Assembly: GCA_003116975.1 (NCBI GenBank)
Contig: BGKB01000057.1
Location: 1 to 64,000, forward strand
Reading direction: 5' to 3'
Source: Aurantiochytrium sp. KH105
Lineage: Eukaryota > Sar > Bigyra > Thraustochytrida > Thraustochytriidae
Length of the DNA: 64,000 bases
A program made the position numbers and the translations under genes. The notes below the pieces were generated by a model. It saw nothing but the letters and a program-made list of their open reading frames with translations, had not been told where the DNA came from and did not search any database. Below, piece after piece: positions 53,407 through 63,256 of the stretch; the stretch's first letter is position 1; each line of letters starts with the position of its first letter.

Positions 53407-53644
53407 TAGAGAGTCGCTACTTTTCGCTTTTCATCTCCCCTCGTAATGCGAGTAGCTCCCTTGCAACACTGCGTGGGTGCTCTGAAAGCTTGACAACGCA
53501 ACTTTGACATCGGCTTTGTCTTGTAAAAAAACACCATTGTGAAAAAGTAAAAATGAAAATCATCATTGTCAACTTATCCTATAATACGCTTCTTGTTTTT
53601 CTTTTGCCTCTGAGCACCATTGTTGTGATTGATCCATGCGACCG

Positions 53645-53652
53645 TGACGTCA
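53645..53652. promoter_or_regulatory. CRE-like palindrome TGACGTCA
   Basis: The perfect 8-bp bZIP half-site palindrome lies 261 bp upstream of the EF-hand-like gene. An 8-mer can arise by chance, so this is only a candidate site. Confidence 0.2.
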
Positions 53653-53905
53653 GTGCGTGCTGCGTCTTTTTTATATCCCGACTTGACGTTCTCCATCGAG
53701 TGACAGAAACTGTACTGTCAGCCGTACCAGTGGTCGGAGTATCATTCCCCTGTCCCTGGCTGACTGACAGTAGAATTTAGACCGACTGGCAGGGCACTCT
53801 CTGCATTGTCAGGCGAGCCGCAAAAATTTTCAACGGTCAAATTCGTCGCCCCCGGCACGAGACAATCTCGAGACGATCATCGAGCAAAGAAGGCTAGAAC
53901 GAGCT

Positions 53906-56119
53906 ATGCAGCGCGACGCGGAGTCCGTGCGAGGCCTGGCGCACGGCCTAGGGGCTCTCGGGCTCAACCTCACAGCCGCTCAAGTGAACCGTCTGCAAGA
54001 GCTCGCAGGCAAAGATGTCTTACGGTCCATTGTTGGAATGCAAGCCCGAGCCCAGGCGGCTGCAGAGTCCCCGAAGGCAGGTATTCTGCACATGGCCGAA
54101 GCCATGCCGTCGTCGCCATCCCATACGTATAATCAAAAATCCTCACACGCCGAGCAGCATTGTGTCAACTCACGCAAGAGTATGCGAAACTTCAAAAATT
54201 TATCTGCCGAGGTTTCAGGTGTTCTCAAAGACGGGTCAGCGGCAAGTGCTGCATCAACGTTGACCTCAAGGCGCCCTACACGTCCACGCAACATGTCCAG
54301 CAACGACTCTGGACCCGTGCGAGCCTTGTTGCGCCCGGGCAATGGGCCTCCTGATCCCATGACCGAGCATCTCTTGACCCCCAAATCACCTCGCAAACGA
54401 GCGGTCCCTGCGAGTGCCAAGGCAGCATTTATGGGCAAGTGCTCCAAAAATCTAATTCACTACGAGAGCATGCCGAAACCGACTCCCAAGCAAATCATGG
54501 ATTTGCATTGCAAAACAAATATCGAGTCGCCCAATCACGCCCAGGCGCAAGGCCGACGACGGGTCAAAACGTCCATCATTCGCAAGATCACTTCGTGTCT
54601 TCTAGACACCTACGGCGAGGATGTCAGCCGTCTTCAGGACCTCTTTCACGAAGCAGACAGCGCAAATAAGCGTCATCTAGACCGGGCCGACTTTCAGCGC
54701 GTGCTTTCTAAGCGTGCTGGTCTCAACCTGGCTTCCAAAGACCTTGATGTGCTGGCGCGCGCGTACCAAGGAGACAATCGATCCGAAATTCACTACGATC
54801 GACTGCTTGACGACCTCGCTCACACTGCACGGGCCGTCATGCCAGATACGAGTGTTCATCAGGTCAATGGCGCGCATCGCCGTCGCCTTGCGATGCAGCG
54901 AATGTTTGGGTCTCGTCTGCTCGCGGCATCGCAGGGTAACCCTCGTCTCGCGTTTAGTTCCTGCAAAGGCGGGGACGGTCGCGTCACAGGAGCTTCGATT
55001 CTCGCGCATCTCGAGCGCAACCTTGGTATGCAAGTCTCCGCAAGAGATAAGGCCGTTCTCATCGCAGAACTCAAGCGAGCCGCGCCGCGCGCAAGCGCCA
55101 CCGGTCTCAATGAAAGCGCCTTTTCGAAAGTCGTGCTTGGGCAGTGCGCGCAGCCCGTGACACATGCGCTCTGGGAAGACGAGGCCAAATTCGATACGCG
55201 CGAAGAGTTTCGTCAGCCACGTGATCTCGAGCAAGCACGAGTCGCGGCCAAACTCCGTGACTGGGCCGAATGTCGGCGACACTCTCTTCGCGATGTCTAC
55301 CTGCAGGTCATCGACCGTGATCGCGATGGGCCTCTCACTGCAGAGAAAGCGGTGGCCAATCTGTCGCGTCTCGGACTCAGTCTCACCCCTGCAGAGTCTC
55401 AAACTCTACAAAGACTTATTGCTACAAACTCGGGAACCTGCACATTTGACTCGTTCGCCAAACCGATGGCAAGCGAAGAGAAAAAGTCCTCTGGCTTATT
55501 TCCATGGCAGCCTCGCAAATCACAGCCGGCCCTCGTGTCATCAGCGTTCTCGTCAATCACACCGCATGTAGAGCAAAGCGTGCCTCGTCGAGCCCATGCA
55601 ACATGGTCGCCAGCGGAGAGGCAAAATGTACATGAAACCAAAACAGAGCAGCAGGAAAAACCCAGCGGTTCAACTCGTGAGAGCAAGCGCTCGACTCGGC
55701 ATGCGATTGCGTGCGTCAAAACGAGGCGGAAAAGCGTTAATAGTGCATATCTGCTCATGAAGCAAGGCCAGCCATTACCCGCTGAAGACCTCTATCAACG
55801 TCTGTGCGAGGCTGACAACGCCAGTCTCGACCGAGCTGACTTTGATGCAACCTTGCGTTCCGCTGGAATCGCACCATCATGCCCAGACATTCGCTTTGAC
55901 CAGTTTAACAGGCTACTAGCAATGGACATCAAGCCTGAATTCAGCAAGAGCAACGACAATCCACCACCACCACCACCAACAACAACACCACCACCATCGT
56001 CGCCGCGGACGAAGGTTTTGCACTTGCGCGCAGCGCCTCCCGCGCCCGGCATACACTATTGCATAACGAAAGATGAGGAGTCCAGAGACGAGGCCTACGA
56101 TTCTATCATTCAATGTTGA
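53906..56119 (+). CDS. EF-hand-repeat protein, function unknown
   Basis: The 737-residue protein has several degenerate helix-loop-helix units: residues about 235-305 (FHEADSANKRHLDRADF), about 330-410, about 465-520 with the best loop, DRDRDGPLTAEK, and about 615-670 (EADNASLDRADF). The loops often lack the final acidic ligand, so calcium binding may be weak. Linkers are basic and serine-rich, and the C-terminus has proline and threonine runs (PPPPPTTTPPP). Repeated degenerate EF-hands in a long basic protein recall EFCAB6-like or flagellar calcium-binding proteins, but I would not name it. The frame is open some distance upstream of the ATG at 53906, so an earlier exon or start is possible. 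Confidence 0.7.
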   Translation: MQRDAESVRGLAHGLGALGLNLTAAQVNRLQELAGKDVLRSIVGMQARAQAAAESPKAGILHMAEAMPSSPSHTYNQKSSHAEQHCVNSRKSMRNFKNLSAEVSGVLKDGSAASAASTLTSRRPTRPRNMSSNDSGPVRALLRPGNGPPDPMTEHLLTPKSPRKRAVPASAKAAFMGKCSKNLIHYESMPKPTPKQIMDLHCKTNIESPNHAQAQGRRRVKTSIIRKITSCLLDTYGEDVSRLQDLFHEADSANKRHLDRADFQRVLSKRAGLNLASKDLDVLARAYQGDNRSEIHYDRLLDDLAHTARAVMPDTSVHQVNGAHRRRLAMQRMFGSRLLAASQGNPRLAFSSCKGGDGRVTGASILAHLERNLGMQVSARDKAVLIAELKRAAPRASATGLNESAFSKVVLGQCAQPVTHALWEDEAKFDTREEFRQPRDLEQARVAAKLRDWAECRRHSLRDVYLQVIDRDRDGPLTAEKAVANLSRLGLSLTPAESQTLQRLIATNSGTCTFDSFAKPMASEEKKSSGLFPWQPRKSQPALVSSAFSSITPHVEQSVPRRAHATWSPAERQNVHETKTEQQEKPSGSTRESKRSTRHAIACVKTRRKSVNSAYLLMKQGQPLPAEDLYQRLCEADNASLDRADFDATLRSAGIAPSCPDIRFDQFNRLLAMDIKPEFSKSNDNPPPPPPTTTPPPSSPRTKVLHLRAAPPAPGIHYCITKDEESRDEAYDSIIQC

Positions 56120-56283
56120 TTCAATCTTGGCGTGCGCGACGACCAACGCAGGGTTGGGGTGCAGTCGCGAGGCGCACGCGGTCGCCCTCGCACGCTGGCG
56201 AGCACGCTAGCTAGCCAGCGAGCGAACGAGCAAGGACACCAAGTGGTAGAGCCAGCAGACATCGAAACGACGCCGGCTCTGGG

Positions 56284-57258
56284 ATGGACCTGGACCTCGG
56301 CTCCTCTGCGTCGTCAGCCAGCGCCGCCGCCGCTGCTGCTGCAGGTGCTGCCGTGCCAAGGCCGTACTCTGCAGAAGCGAGCTTGACGACCATGGTGCAG
56401 GAGCTTCACGGTCAAATGAGCGTCCACGCACGCGAGAGCGAGCTCGGACAGGGAGACTTCTGGACGGCGCTGAGCATGAGCATGATCGCGGGCTTGGCAA
56501 CGGGCGTGGGCGCCCTTTCCGTTGTCCTTCTCGATCGCAAACCGAAACCAAAACACATGGCCTTCTCCATGGCGCTAGCCGGAGCGGTCATGCTCACTGT
56601 TTCTGTTTTTGACATGTACATTCCCCTCGTCCAAGAGGACGGCTTCCTGTACCCCACGCTCGTGGCCATCGGGGGCGGCCTCATCTTTGACCTCTTGCTG
56701 CGCATGCTGCCTCAGCCAGAACGCATGATGCTGCCACAGTTTCATCGCAAGATGGCACATAAGAACGACGACGAAATGACGCCGGCACAAACATCAAGTG
56801 TCAAGCAGTTGCGTCTCGGCATGATCATGATGGTCACCTTGACAGCGCACAACTTTCCCGAGGGCCTCGCAGTGAGCATGGCCAACATCAAATCTGACTC
56901 GCTCGGATTTGTCGTCACACTTGCCATTGCCTTGCACAACGTTCCCGAAGGACTCGCCATTGCCGTACCTATTTATGCCGCCACGGGCCGCAAATTTTAC
57001 GCCATTGGCATGGCTCTTCTTAGCGGGCTCAGCGAGCCTCTGGGGGCCGCTATTGCGCTCACTGTTTTCCAAAGCTACTTTCGCAAGTACCCTTTTCTAG
57101 TGTCTTACCTTTTGTGTTTTGTCGCTGGCATCATGACGGCTGTCTCTTTCCGCGAGTTAATACCAGAGGCGATCGCCTACAATGAGCCCAAAGCAGCCTT
57201 ACTTGGCTTCCTTTTAGGATTTCTTATTATGATGGCAACAATCCTAGCCGAACCATGA
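56284..57258 (+). CDS. ZIP-family divalent metal transporter (ZupT/ZIP11-like)
   Basis: The 324-residue protein has an Ala/Ser-rich N-terminus, then about eight hydrophobic segments. The fourth and fifth hold the paired metal-site motifs HNFPEGLAVS (residue about 189) and HNVPEGLAIA (about 218), followed by GLSEPLGA, the hallmark of the GufA/ZupT/ZIP11/ZTP29 branch. These proteins move zinc and sometimes iron or other divalent ions toward the cytosol, from outside or from an organelle. A cytosolic loop between about residues 150 and 175 replaces the His-rich loop of other ZIPs. The ATG at 56284 leaves a plausible short tail before the first membrane segment. It is intronless. Confidence 0.88.
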   Translation: MDLDLGSSASSASAAAAAAAGAAVPRPYSAEASLTTMVQELHGQMSVHARESELGQGDFWTALSMSMIAGLATGVGALSVVLLDRKPKPKHMAFSMALAGAVMLTVSVFDMYIPLVQEDGFLYPTLVAIGGGLIFDLLLRMLPQPERMMLPQFHRKMAHKNDDEMTPAQTSSVKQLRLGMIMMVTLTAHNFPEGLAVSMANIKSDSLGFVVTLAIALHNVPEGLAIAVPIYAATGRKFYAIGMALLSGLSEPLGAAIALTVFQSYFRKYPFLVSYLLCFVAGIMTAVSFRELIPEAIAYNEPKAALLGFLLGFLIMMATILAEP

Positions 57259-58284
57259 ATGCGGCAACGAATTAAAGGCTACAGGCAATCCGACGAGACT
57301 GAATCATCAACTCGCGAAGAGGGGCAAGAATTGAGTCTGGGAAAATGTGAAAAGAAAAGAAGAAGATGAAGAAAGTGGCTGCCTCATCACAATGCTTGCA
57401 ACAACCACGTTGCGCTCAATTGTTTGATCTGAAAAAAATGCGAGAAAAAGAAATCCTTGAGACTAAGAAATGCTTGAGACCAAGTGTCTGGCTGGCCGGC
57501 AATCCTTGCAACAACACACCCTCTCCCTAAAGTCTCCCTGCGTGAAAAAAAAAATATAAAAGATTAAAAACTATTTGGTCCAGATGGCTGGCTACCTTGC
57601 AGCCTTTGCATGACTTCCCCTTCATGAGCCAAAATCCGCCGTCTTCGTACAACCCCAAGTACTCGCGGACTGGACCGTTCCCATGATGTACAGCCAGCTC
57701 CAACTGACCTCTTATCAGTCTCGTATCAAAATCCAACTCAAGGCTGGCCTTTCCTTTTCACCCAATGCAAAGTCCACTTTCCGCCCACGTGCAGCCAGTC
57801 TGCCTGCTTTCTTTCGCCTGGCTGCAGAGTGTCCATTCCATCCTCCCATTGTAAAAGCTAGCATGTATCCGGTGAGAGCGGGACGAATCCAAAGTGTCCC
57901 TCCGCGGCGAGTATGCTGCTAATTTTTGCTAGTACAGCCGGGGTGGTCCGGTCCATGCATGCATGCATGGTGCAGCCTCTTGCCTGCTTACTTGAAGAGC
58001 GCTTGGAGCTAGTTGCTAGCAAAGACTAAGGGGTAGTCGTGCGTGCGCAAAAAGTTGATCTCAGCCGCTGCGCGCGTTGCAGCCTAGACCAATTCGAACA
58101 GGCGCGCCCGCCGTCGCCAGAGTCACGTCGCGAGAGCGGAGCTCGCTAGCGAGCGAGCGAGGGAGGGTGAGGACGAGGAAGGCCTGCACGAAGCAAAGCA
58201 GGATAGGCACGCAGACAGGAAGTCTATAAGACAGACACAGAGCGAGCGGGCGGACACGCGCCGTGAGAAATAAAGAAGAACGCC
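57259..58284. other. Spacer between ZIP and PKA-R genes
   Basis: This interval contains a possible degenerate coding remnant on the minus strand (listed separately), a CATG repeat at 57955-57968 and a (GAGC)n-like tract at about 58145-58165. It also carries the presumed PKA-R promoter and leader. Confidence 0.4.
57544..57872 (-). pseudogene. Possible frameshifted coding remnant of unknown identity
   Basis: On the minus strand one frame reads DWLHVGGKWTLHWVKRK and stops. One base out of phase, the next frame continues SLELDFDTRLIRGQLELAVHH and then GLYEDGGFWLMKGKSC. Both stretches have unbiased, protein-like composition unlike the surrounding low-complexity frames, and the switch occurs within a few bases near 57735-57745. 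I do not recognise the protein, and chance cannot be excluded. Confidence 0.25.
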
Positions 58285-59373
58285 ATGGAGGTCGAAGCGA
58301 ACACGCCGTCCGGCGACATGACCCCGGTGCCCACCACGGAGGAGGACGACACCTTTGTCATGACCGAGGACGTCCCCGTTGTTGCCAGTAACATGGAGAA
58401 GCCAAATGTGCCCAAGCGACGCAACCGGCGCAAGTCCGTATCTGCAGAGTGCTTCAACCCTGCAGAGCAGAACGCCTTCGTTCCGGTTATTGTGGAGAAG
58501 AGCGCAGAGGAGAGGGAGCGCATCGAGCGCGCCGTGGACTCGAACTTTCTGTTCAGCTCTCTCGATGAGGAGCAGCGCAATCAAGTCTTTGGGGCAATGG
58601 TCGAAAAGACCGTCGACGATGGAGCCGAAATCATCGCGCAAGGGGCAGCCGGTGACTTCTTCTACGTTCTGGATCAGGGATCGGCTGACGTCTTTGTGGA
58701 TGGAACCAAGGTTCTCACGTACAATGATGGCAGCTCCTTTGGCGAATTGGCGCTCATGTACAATTGCCCGCGTGCCGCCACAGTTAAAGCCACGTCGCCG
58801 TGCGTTCTTTGGGCCCTCGACCGCCAAGCTTTCCAGCACATTCTCTACGCCAATCAGAGTGCCAAGCGTTCCAAGTATGACTCTTTTCTCCAAGGCTGCG
58901 CGCTCTTTGCGAATCTGGAAAAGCAGGAGATCAGCCGCATTGCCGACGTCCTCGTGGAGCAGCAGTTTGATGCGGGAAGTGTCATCATTTCCGAGGGCGA
59001 CGACAACTTTGCTGCCATGAAGTTTTACATTGTCATCTCTGGAGAGGTGGAGGCCTTCAAGGGCGAGGATCGCTCTGTCGTCGTCGGGCGATCCGGTCCA
59101 GGTGACTTTTTCGGCGAAAAGGCGCTCATCGAGAGCAAGCCTCGTGCGGCCTCCGTTGTGGCCAAGACACCGGTTCAGTGCGCCTACCTCGACATTGCTG
59201 CCTTTGAGCGTCTCTTGGGATCCTGCAAAACCATCATGCGGCGGCAAATTGACACCTACAATGTTGCCATCGAAACAAGCCCACCAGCAGGCTCCGCGGT
59301 GCAAGCCGCACGCGCGCTCACACCGTCGTCGGCCTCGAGCGAGAGGATTTCCCTGAGCCAGGATCAATCCTGA
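58285..59373 (+). CDS. cAMP-dependent protein kinase regulatory subunit
   Basis: The 362-residue protein has a short acidic N-terminus, then the inhibitor segment RRNRRKSVSAE (about residues 45-55), a substrate-type site with a phosphorylatable Ser as in RII subunits. Two cyclic-nucleotide-binding domains follow: CNB-A with FGELALMYNCPRAATV (about 152-167) and CNB-B with FGEKALIESKPRAASV (about 275-290). Both keep the Glu that binds the ribose 2'-OH and the Arg that binds the phosphate. It should hold the PKA catalytic subunit inactive until cyclic nucleotide binds. The N-terminus is too short for the usual dimerisation/docking domain, so it is probably monomeric and not AKAP-anchored. Some protist R subunits respond to nucleosides rather than cAMP, so the ligand is not certain. 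Confidence 0.92.
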   Translation: MEVEANTPSGDMTPVPTTEEDDTFVMTEDVPVVASNMEKPNVPKRRNRRKSVSAECFNPAEQNAFVPVIVEKSAEERERIERAVDSNFLFSSLDEEQRNQVFGAMVEKTVDDGAEIIAQGAAGDFFYVLDQGSADVFVDGTKVLTYNDGSSFGELALMYNCPRAATVKATSPCVLWALDRQAFQHILYANQSAKRSKYDSFLQGCALFANLEKQEISRIADVLVEQQFDAGSVIISEGDDNFAAMKFYIVISGEVEAFKGEDRSVVVGRSGPGDFFGEKALIESKPRAASVVAKTPVQCAYLDIAAFERLLGSCKTIMRRQIDTYNVAIETSPPAGSAVQAARALTPSSASSERISLSQDQS

Positions 59374-59767
59374 ACTTGATCAAGATGGATGCCATGAGAA
59401 GGAGCTCTTCTTTGATTCTCTGCTTGCCTCGTTGGGGTGTGTGTCCCGACGAGCGCTTCATCTGCGACGACGTCCCTGTGTGTGATTAAACGAGACGACA
59501 GTCAATTGCGAAGTACGCCAATTTTAACATTTGTAACAGACGCAACTCATTTTACTTTACTTATGCCACTCATCCGCATCTTCACGATACTACGCGAGCT
59601 ACAAAACTCGTGATCGGTTTGAAACCAGCGAACAACAGTAACAGACGCATTTCAATTTACTTGACTTTTGCCAGTGCAAGCAAGAGCTCTCTCATGGCGG
59701 CTCACTATAGAACTCATGAACGTTGTGACAGAATCTTGTCCATACCCCCAGCTCAGATCAGTTCAGC
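59374..59767. other. Converging 3' spacer
   Basis: This 394-bp interval between the PKA-R stop and the ZRANB3-like stop has no supported gene. Two similar AAC/AGC-type stretches around 59535-59665 (CAACTCATTTTACTTTACTT and ACGCATTTCAATTTACTTGA) suggest a small degenerate duplication. Confidence 0.4.
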
Positions 59768-62700
59768 TCACCCAGTAGATTTTGCAAAGAAACCGCGAAT
59801 ATCTCTGGAGCCCTGGGCAGCCTCTTCGAGCTTGCGACCGCGCAGCGCTCGCATTAGAGCCTTGGTCTCACGCTCGTGGCATGGGCAGCAAAGTGTGCGG
59901 AAATTGAGCATGCTTGCTTGTCCTCCACCAAGCGCCACGGCGTGAATATGGTCAGCTTGCCAGAAATCGCCCGCACGGGGATTCTCGAGGCGCTGTTTTG
60001 TCGGCTTGAACTTGCTTCCCACGAGCATTTGGTACCGCTCAGCTGACGTAACAGACTTGATCTTTTCGTAGAGCGCTTGGGCGTTTTCAGAGCACAATTG
60101 GCACACCCCATGCTCTAGGGAAAACAGCTGACGTCGAATAGCAGACGATCCAAGTTTGACGCGGTATTTGGTCGCGCACTCATACGAACAAAGCGTAGTC
60201 ACCTGCAGCTTGACCAAGTCAGCCGGGATCTCACGTTGGCACTCGAGACAGTGAGGCGGGCCATTACTTTCGCTCGAGGTCGGGTTGCTGTCCTTGTCTT
60301 GTGACGTGCTACTCAATTCCGGGGCCCCATCTGCATTTGGTGCTGGACGTACGATGTAGCGGTCAAAGCAAAGACCCTGCGCAGAGCGCTTGGCGTGCAG
60401 TTCCTGCACAAGAGGTAAAAGTGGAGGGCGCAGCACCCGATCCGCAAGCGCACTTTGTTCTGCGGCACGAAGACCGCGCCACTGACGCGCAAAGCGTTGA
60501 ATGGCGATTTGTACGGCTTGATCGTCGCGAATGAGAGATGGCAAGGGCGGGGCGCCATCCCATTTGCCATCGAGGGCCCGATCTGGGGTCAAATTGATGC
60601 CCAGAGGCTCCTTGTTCCCGTCAAAGAGAAATATACGGCCCGTGTTGCCGGATACAGAAAAGTGCAGGGCAGCGGCAAGGGGGCTAGGGGCTGGATCATC
60701 CTCCATTTCGTCTTCAATCTCGTCGAGAAGATCCGCGTCGTTTATCAAAGCTCGAGCACTTGGAGGCGGTGATCGCGTCATGCTCAGTTTTCCCATCTTT
60801 CTCCCGCTGTTTCCCCTGGACTCTTTCTTGATAGACTCTTTCTTGTCTTGTTTCTTTGTGCTGTGATCGTTGCTGCTACTTTCCTTTTCAATCTTTGGAG
60901 TAAGGACAGATTTGTCTGCGTTTTCCCAGGCATCGTTTGACATGGTGAGGTCCATGACGACTGATTCCGAGCGCGTCTCGAGCATTGCGCGTTTGCCTTG
61001 ACGGACACGCTTGAGTGGAGTAAGATCAACAACGGGAGACGGAACGGCGTCAGTAGCAGTGTCGTGTGGTGTGTCGGCGCCGTTCTCACGTTGACGCTTC
61101 GTTGCCGTCGTCGTTAATGCGCGAGGGGTCGTTGGCGCGACAGTAGATTCAGATTCTTGATGATGTTGCTTTTCTTGCTGCTGGTTTTGAAAAGCGAGAG
61201 GTCGGGCTGCGGGAGAAAACCATGTGCGCACGTCGCCCTTGGGAAAGACGCCGTTTGTCTCATTGCTATTGGTGGACGCAGAAGCAGAGGCGGTCTCATC
61301 CTCGAGCGCGTCACCTGCAGTGGCGTCGACGTGGTCTGCGAGACGCGAGGTCGTTTTATCCGTTTGCGCAAGCATGTTTTGGCGGCGGTCACCATCGAGA
61401 GCCTTGCCCACGGTATCTAGCTTGCGTCGCACCATGGGCCAGACAATGTCGTCGAGGGTGCCCTTGCCGTAGAGATAAACAATGTTGACAGCGTTGACTT
61501 GGCCGATGCGATGTGCGCGATCTTCAGCTTGCACGAGCACACCCGGCGTCCAGTGCATTTCTACAAAGACGACCGTGGATGCTGCAGTGAGCGTAATGCC
61601 TTGGCCCGCGGAGGTGAGTCCGAGCAGAGCGACCGAGACCTTGGAGTCAGGATCCTGGAAACGCTTGACGTGGGCGTGTCGATCGGCCGTGGAGACCGAA
61701 CCGTCGATCCGAATGAGGTTTACCTTTTTCCGAGTGAGAGCCGTCTGAAGGTCGTCGAGAACGGCGAGATGATGTGCAAACACGATGAGCTTGCCAGCGC
61801 TCTCTGCAGTGGAACACACATAGTCTGCTGCGGCCTGGACCTTGGCGGCGCCGGTTGCCTTGTATAACTTCATGAGGGTGGTTCGTTGTTCGGTTCGCTT
61901 GCTCATAGCCTCGCGATAGATCTCGCGATCAATGCCTCCTTCGTTCACAGCGGCCATAATGCTTGACATATCGACGTTGCGAAGTTGCTCGCGCAGGTCT
62001 TTGACTTCTTTCATGGCCGGTGAGTTGGGCGCAATATCGAGGCGGAGGAATTGCCGGCGCTTGGGCGGTAGCTGGCGTAGAACGTTGCGCTTTTGGCGGC
62101 GCACGAGCAGGCCCTGAAGACGCTCATGCAGCTCCTCGAGGTTTGAGGCGCCGTTGAGGTCCATGCCCCAGGGGCGCCGCGTTGGTTTGCAAAAGCGCCG
62201 GGTAAAGGCTGTATACTGTGGGAAGAGGTCTGGCCGAAGCGCGTGGACTTGTGTCCAGAGCTCAATGGGGCGCGCGAGGGCTGGCGTGCCGCTGAGCAAA
62301 GCGACGCGACGTGCGGCCTTGAGGACGGGCGCAAGCATTTTCGTGCGCAGAGCAGAGGAGCTCTTGAGGTAGTGACTCTCGTCGACGACAACGACCCCAA
62401 ACTTGCGCGCCTCAATGGCGGCGGCCACCTTGCTCCCGCGTGCGAACATGCCATAGGTGATGATGGTGACGGGCTTGTCGAGATCGCCAGGAAAGGAACG
62501 CGACTTGACGACGTTAATGTCGCCGGGCTGCAGGCTCGGGGCCCACTGTTCGAGCTCGTCGGCCCAATTCAATTTGACGGACGAAGGGGCCACGATGAGC
62601 AGTGGCCACTCGTTGCGAAAGGCGAGAGCAAATCCAATCGCCTGCACAGTTTTACCGAGGCCCATTTCGTCGCCAATGAGCACTCGTCCTTTGCATTGTT

Positions 62701-63256
62701 GGACCGCAAAGGCGACACCCTGTTTCTGGAAGGGCATGAGCATGTCAACAAAGCGCTGTTCGAGCCCGACGGTCGGGGAGACAAGGGCCTTGGAAGCCTC
62801 AGCCGGAGGAAGTAGGCGCGCATCATAGAATCGATCGCGGGCGTCCTCGTTGGTTGCATTTGTTGCTTTGGAAGTGGAGTTGTCGTCATCGACGTCGTCG
62901 TCGTCGCTTCGTTTTGCCTTGGTCTTTGCTTTACTTTTGGCGGGCGTTGAGGACGATGCCGCAGAGCTGCGCCCACCGAGACGTTTGAGAACCTCCAGAT
63001 TGTCGCTCATGTGGAGGCCGTCCATGGCGACGCTCTCCATGCGAGCCCATCGCGCTTGCGGAAAGCAGTCGAGGTGGAAAAACCTCGTGCCTGTACGAAA
63101 GGCGCCGCCCACGCGTTGCTGATATGTTTCGCATACGCGCAATTCGTCCTTTTGGATGGGCTTGCCGCACGCACGACCTCGGCATGCACTTCGGCCGCTC
63201 TTGCTGTACTCTACGCGCACGCCGTCGTCTCCCGCATCACCATGTGCCGTGGTCAT
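59768..63256 (-). CDS. ZRANB3/SMARCAL1-like SNF2 helicase with N-terminal PARP-type zinc finger and C-terminal HNH nuclease
   Basis: The intronless frame encodes 1162 residues. An N-terminal PARP-type zinc-finger-like segment (YSKSGRSACRGRACGK ... HLDCF, about 10-60) is followed by an SNF2 ATPase. Its motifs include DEMGLGKT (Walker A), DESHYLKS (Walker B), SGTPALARP and the helicase C-lobe segment AEDRAHRIGQ. A basic, disordered stretch leads to a Cys-rich segment (CLECQREI ... CSYEC) and an HNH nuclease with ADHIHAVALGGGQ, NFRTLCCPCH (about 1100-1130). This SNF2-HNH order matches animal ZRANB3, a fork-remodelling translocase and structure-specific nuclease recruited by PCNA. The extreme C-terminus SRDIRGFFAK resembles a PIP box with Ser in place of Gln. 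The NZF finger of animal ZRANB3 was not seen. Likely role: replication-fork restart in the nucleus. Confidence 0.88.
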   Translation of the reverse strand: MTTAHGDAGDDGVRVEYSKSGRSACRGRACGKPIQKDELRVCETYQQRVGGAFRTGTRFFHLDCFPQARWARMESVAMDGLHMSDNLEVLKRLGGRSSAASSSTPAKSKAKTKAKRSDDDDVDDDNSTSKATNATNEDARDRFYDARLLPPAEASKALVSPTVGLEQRFVDMLMPFQKQGVAFAVQQCKGRVLIGDEMGLGKTVQAIGFALAFRNEWPLLIVAPSSVKLNWADELEQWAPSLQPGDINVVKSRSFPGDLDKPVTIITYGMFARGSKVAAAIEARKFGVVVVDESHYLKSSSALRTKMLAPVLKAARRVALLSGTPALARPIELWTQVHALRPDLFPQYTAFTRRFCKPTRRPWGMDLNGASNLEELHERLQGLLVRRQKRNVLRQLPPKRRQFLRLDIAPNSPAMKEVKDLREQLRNVDMSSIMAAVNEGGIDREIYREAMSKRTEQRTTLMKLYKATGAAKVQAAADYVCSTAESAGKLIVFAHHLAVLDDLQTALTRKKVNLIRIDGSVSTADRHAHVKRFQDPDSKVSVALLGLTSAGQGITLTAASTVVFVEMHWTPGVLVQAEDRAHRIGQVNAVNIVYLYGKGTLDDIVWPMVRRKLDTVGKALDGDRRQNMLAQTDKTTSRLADHVDATAGDALEDETASASASTNSNETNGVFPKGDVRTWFSPAARPLAFQNQQQEKQHHQESESTVAPTTPRALTTTATKRQRENGADTPHDTATDAVPSPVVDLTPLKRVRQGKRAMLETRSESVVMDLTMSNDAWENADKSVLTPKIEKESSSNDHSTKKQDKKESIKKESRGNSGRKMGKLSMTRSPPPSARALINDADLLDEIEDEMEDDPAPSPLAAALHFSVSGNTGRIFLFDGNKEPLGINLTPDRALDGKWDGAPPLPSLIRDDQAVQIAIQRFARQWRGLRAAEQSALADRVLRPPLLPLVQELHAKRSAQGLCFDRYIVRPAPNADGAPELSSTSQDKDSNPTSSESNGPPHCLECQREIPADLVKLQVTTLCSYECATKYRVKLGSSAIRRQLFSLEHGVCQLCSENAQALYEKIKSVTSAERYQMLVGSKFKPTKQRLENPRAGDFWQADHIHAVALGGGQASMLNFRTLCCPCHERETKALMRALRGRKLEEAAQGSRDIRGFFAKSTG

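Larger units (their letters stand above)
52164..53452. repeat. Inverted duplication, arms of about 316 and 330 bp, 643-bp centre
   Basis: The arm 52164-52479 (minus) matches 53123-53452 (plus). The match includes the leader, the 47-codon gene and the 3' flank. Differences I see are a 12-base leader duplication and a doubled stop codon in the plus arm, and a few single bases. The central 52480-53122 is unrelated and non-coding, with a CT-rich block at about 52737-52775. Confidence 0.88.
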
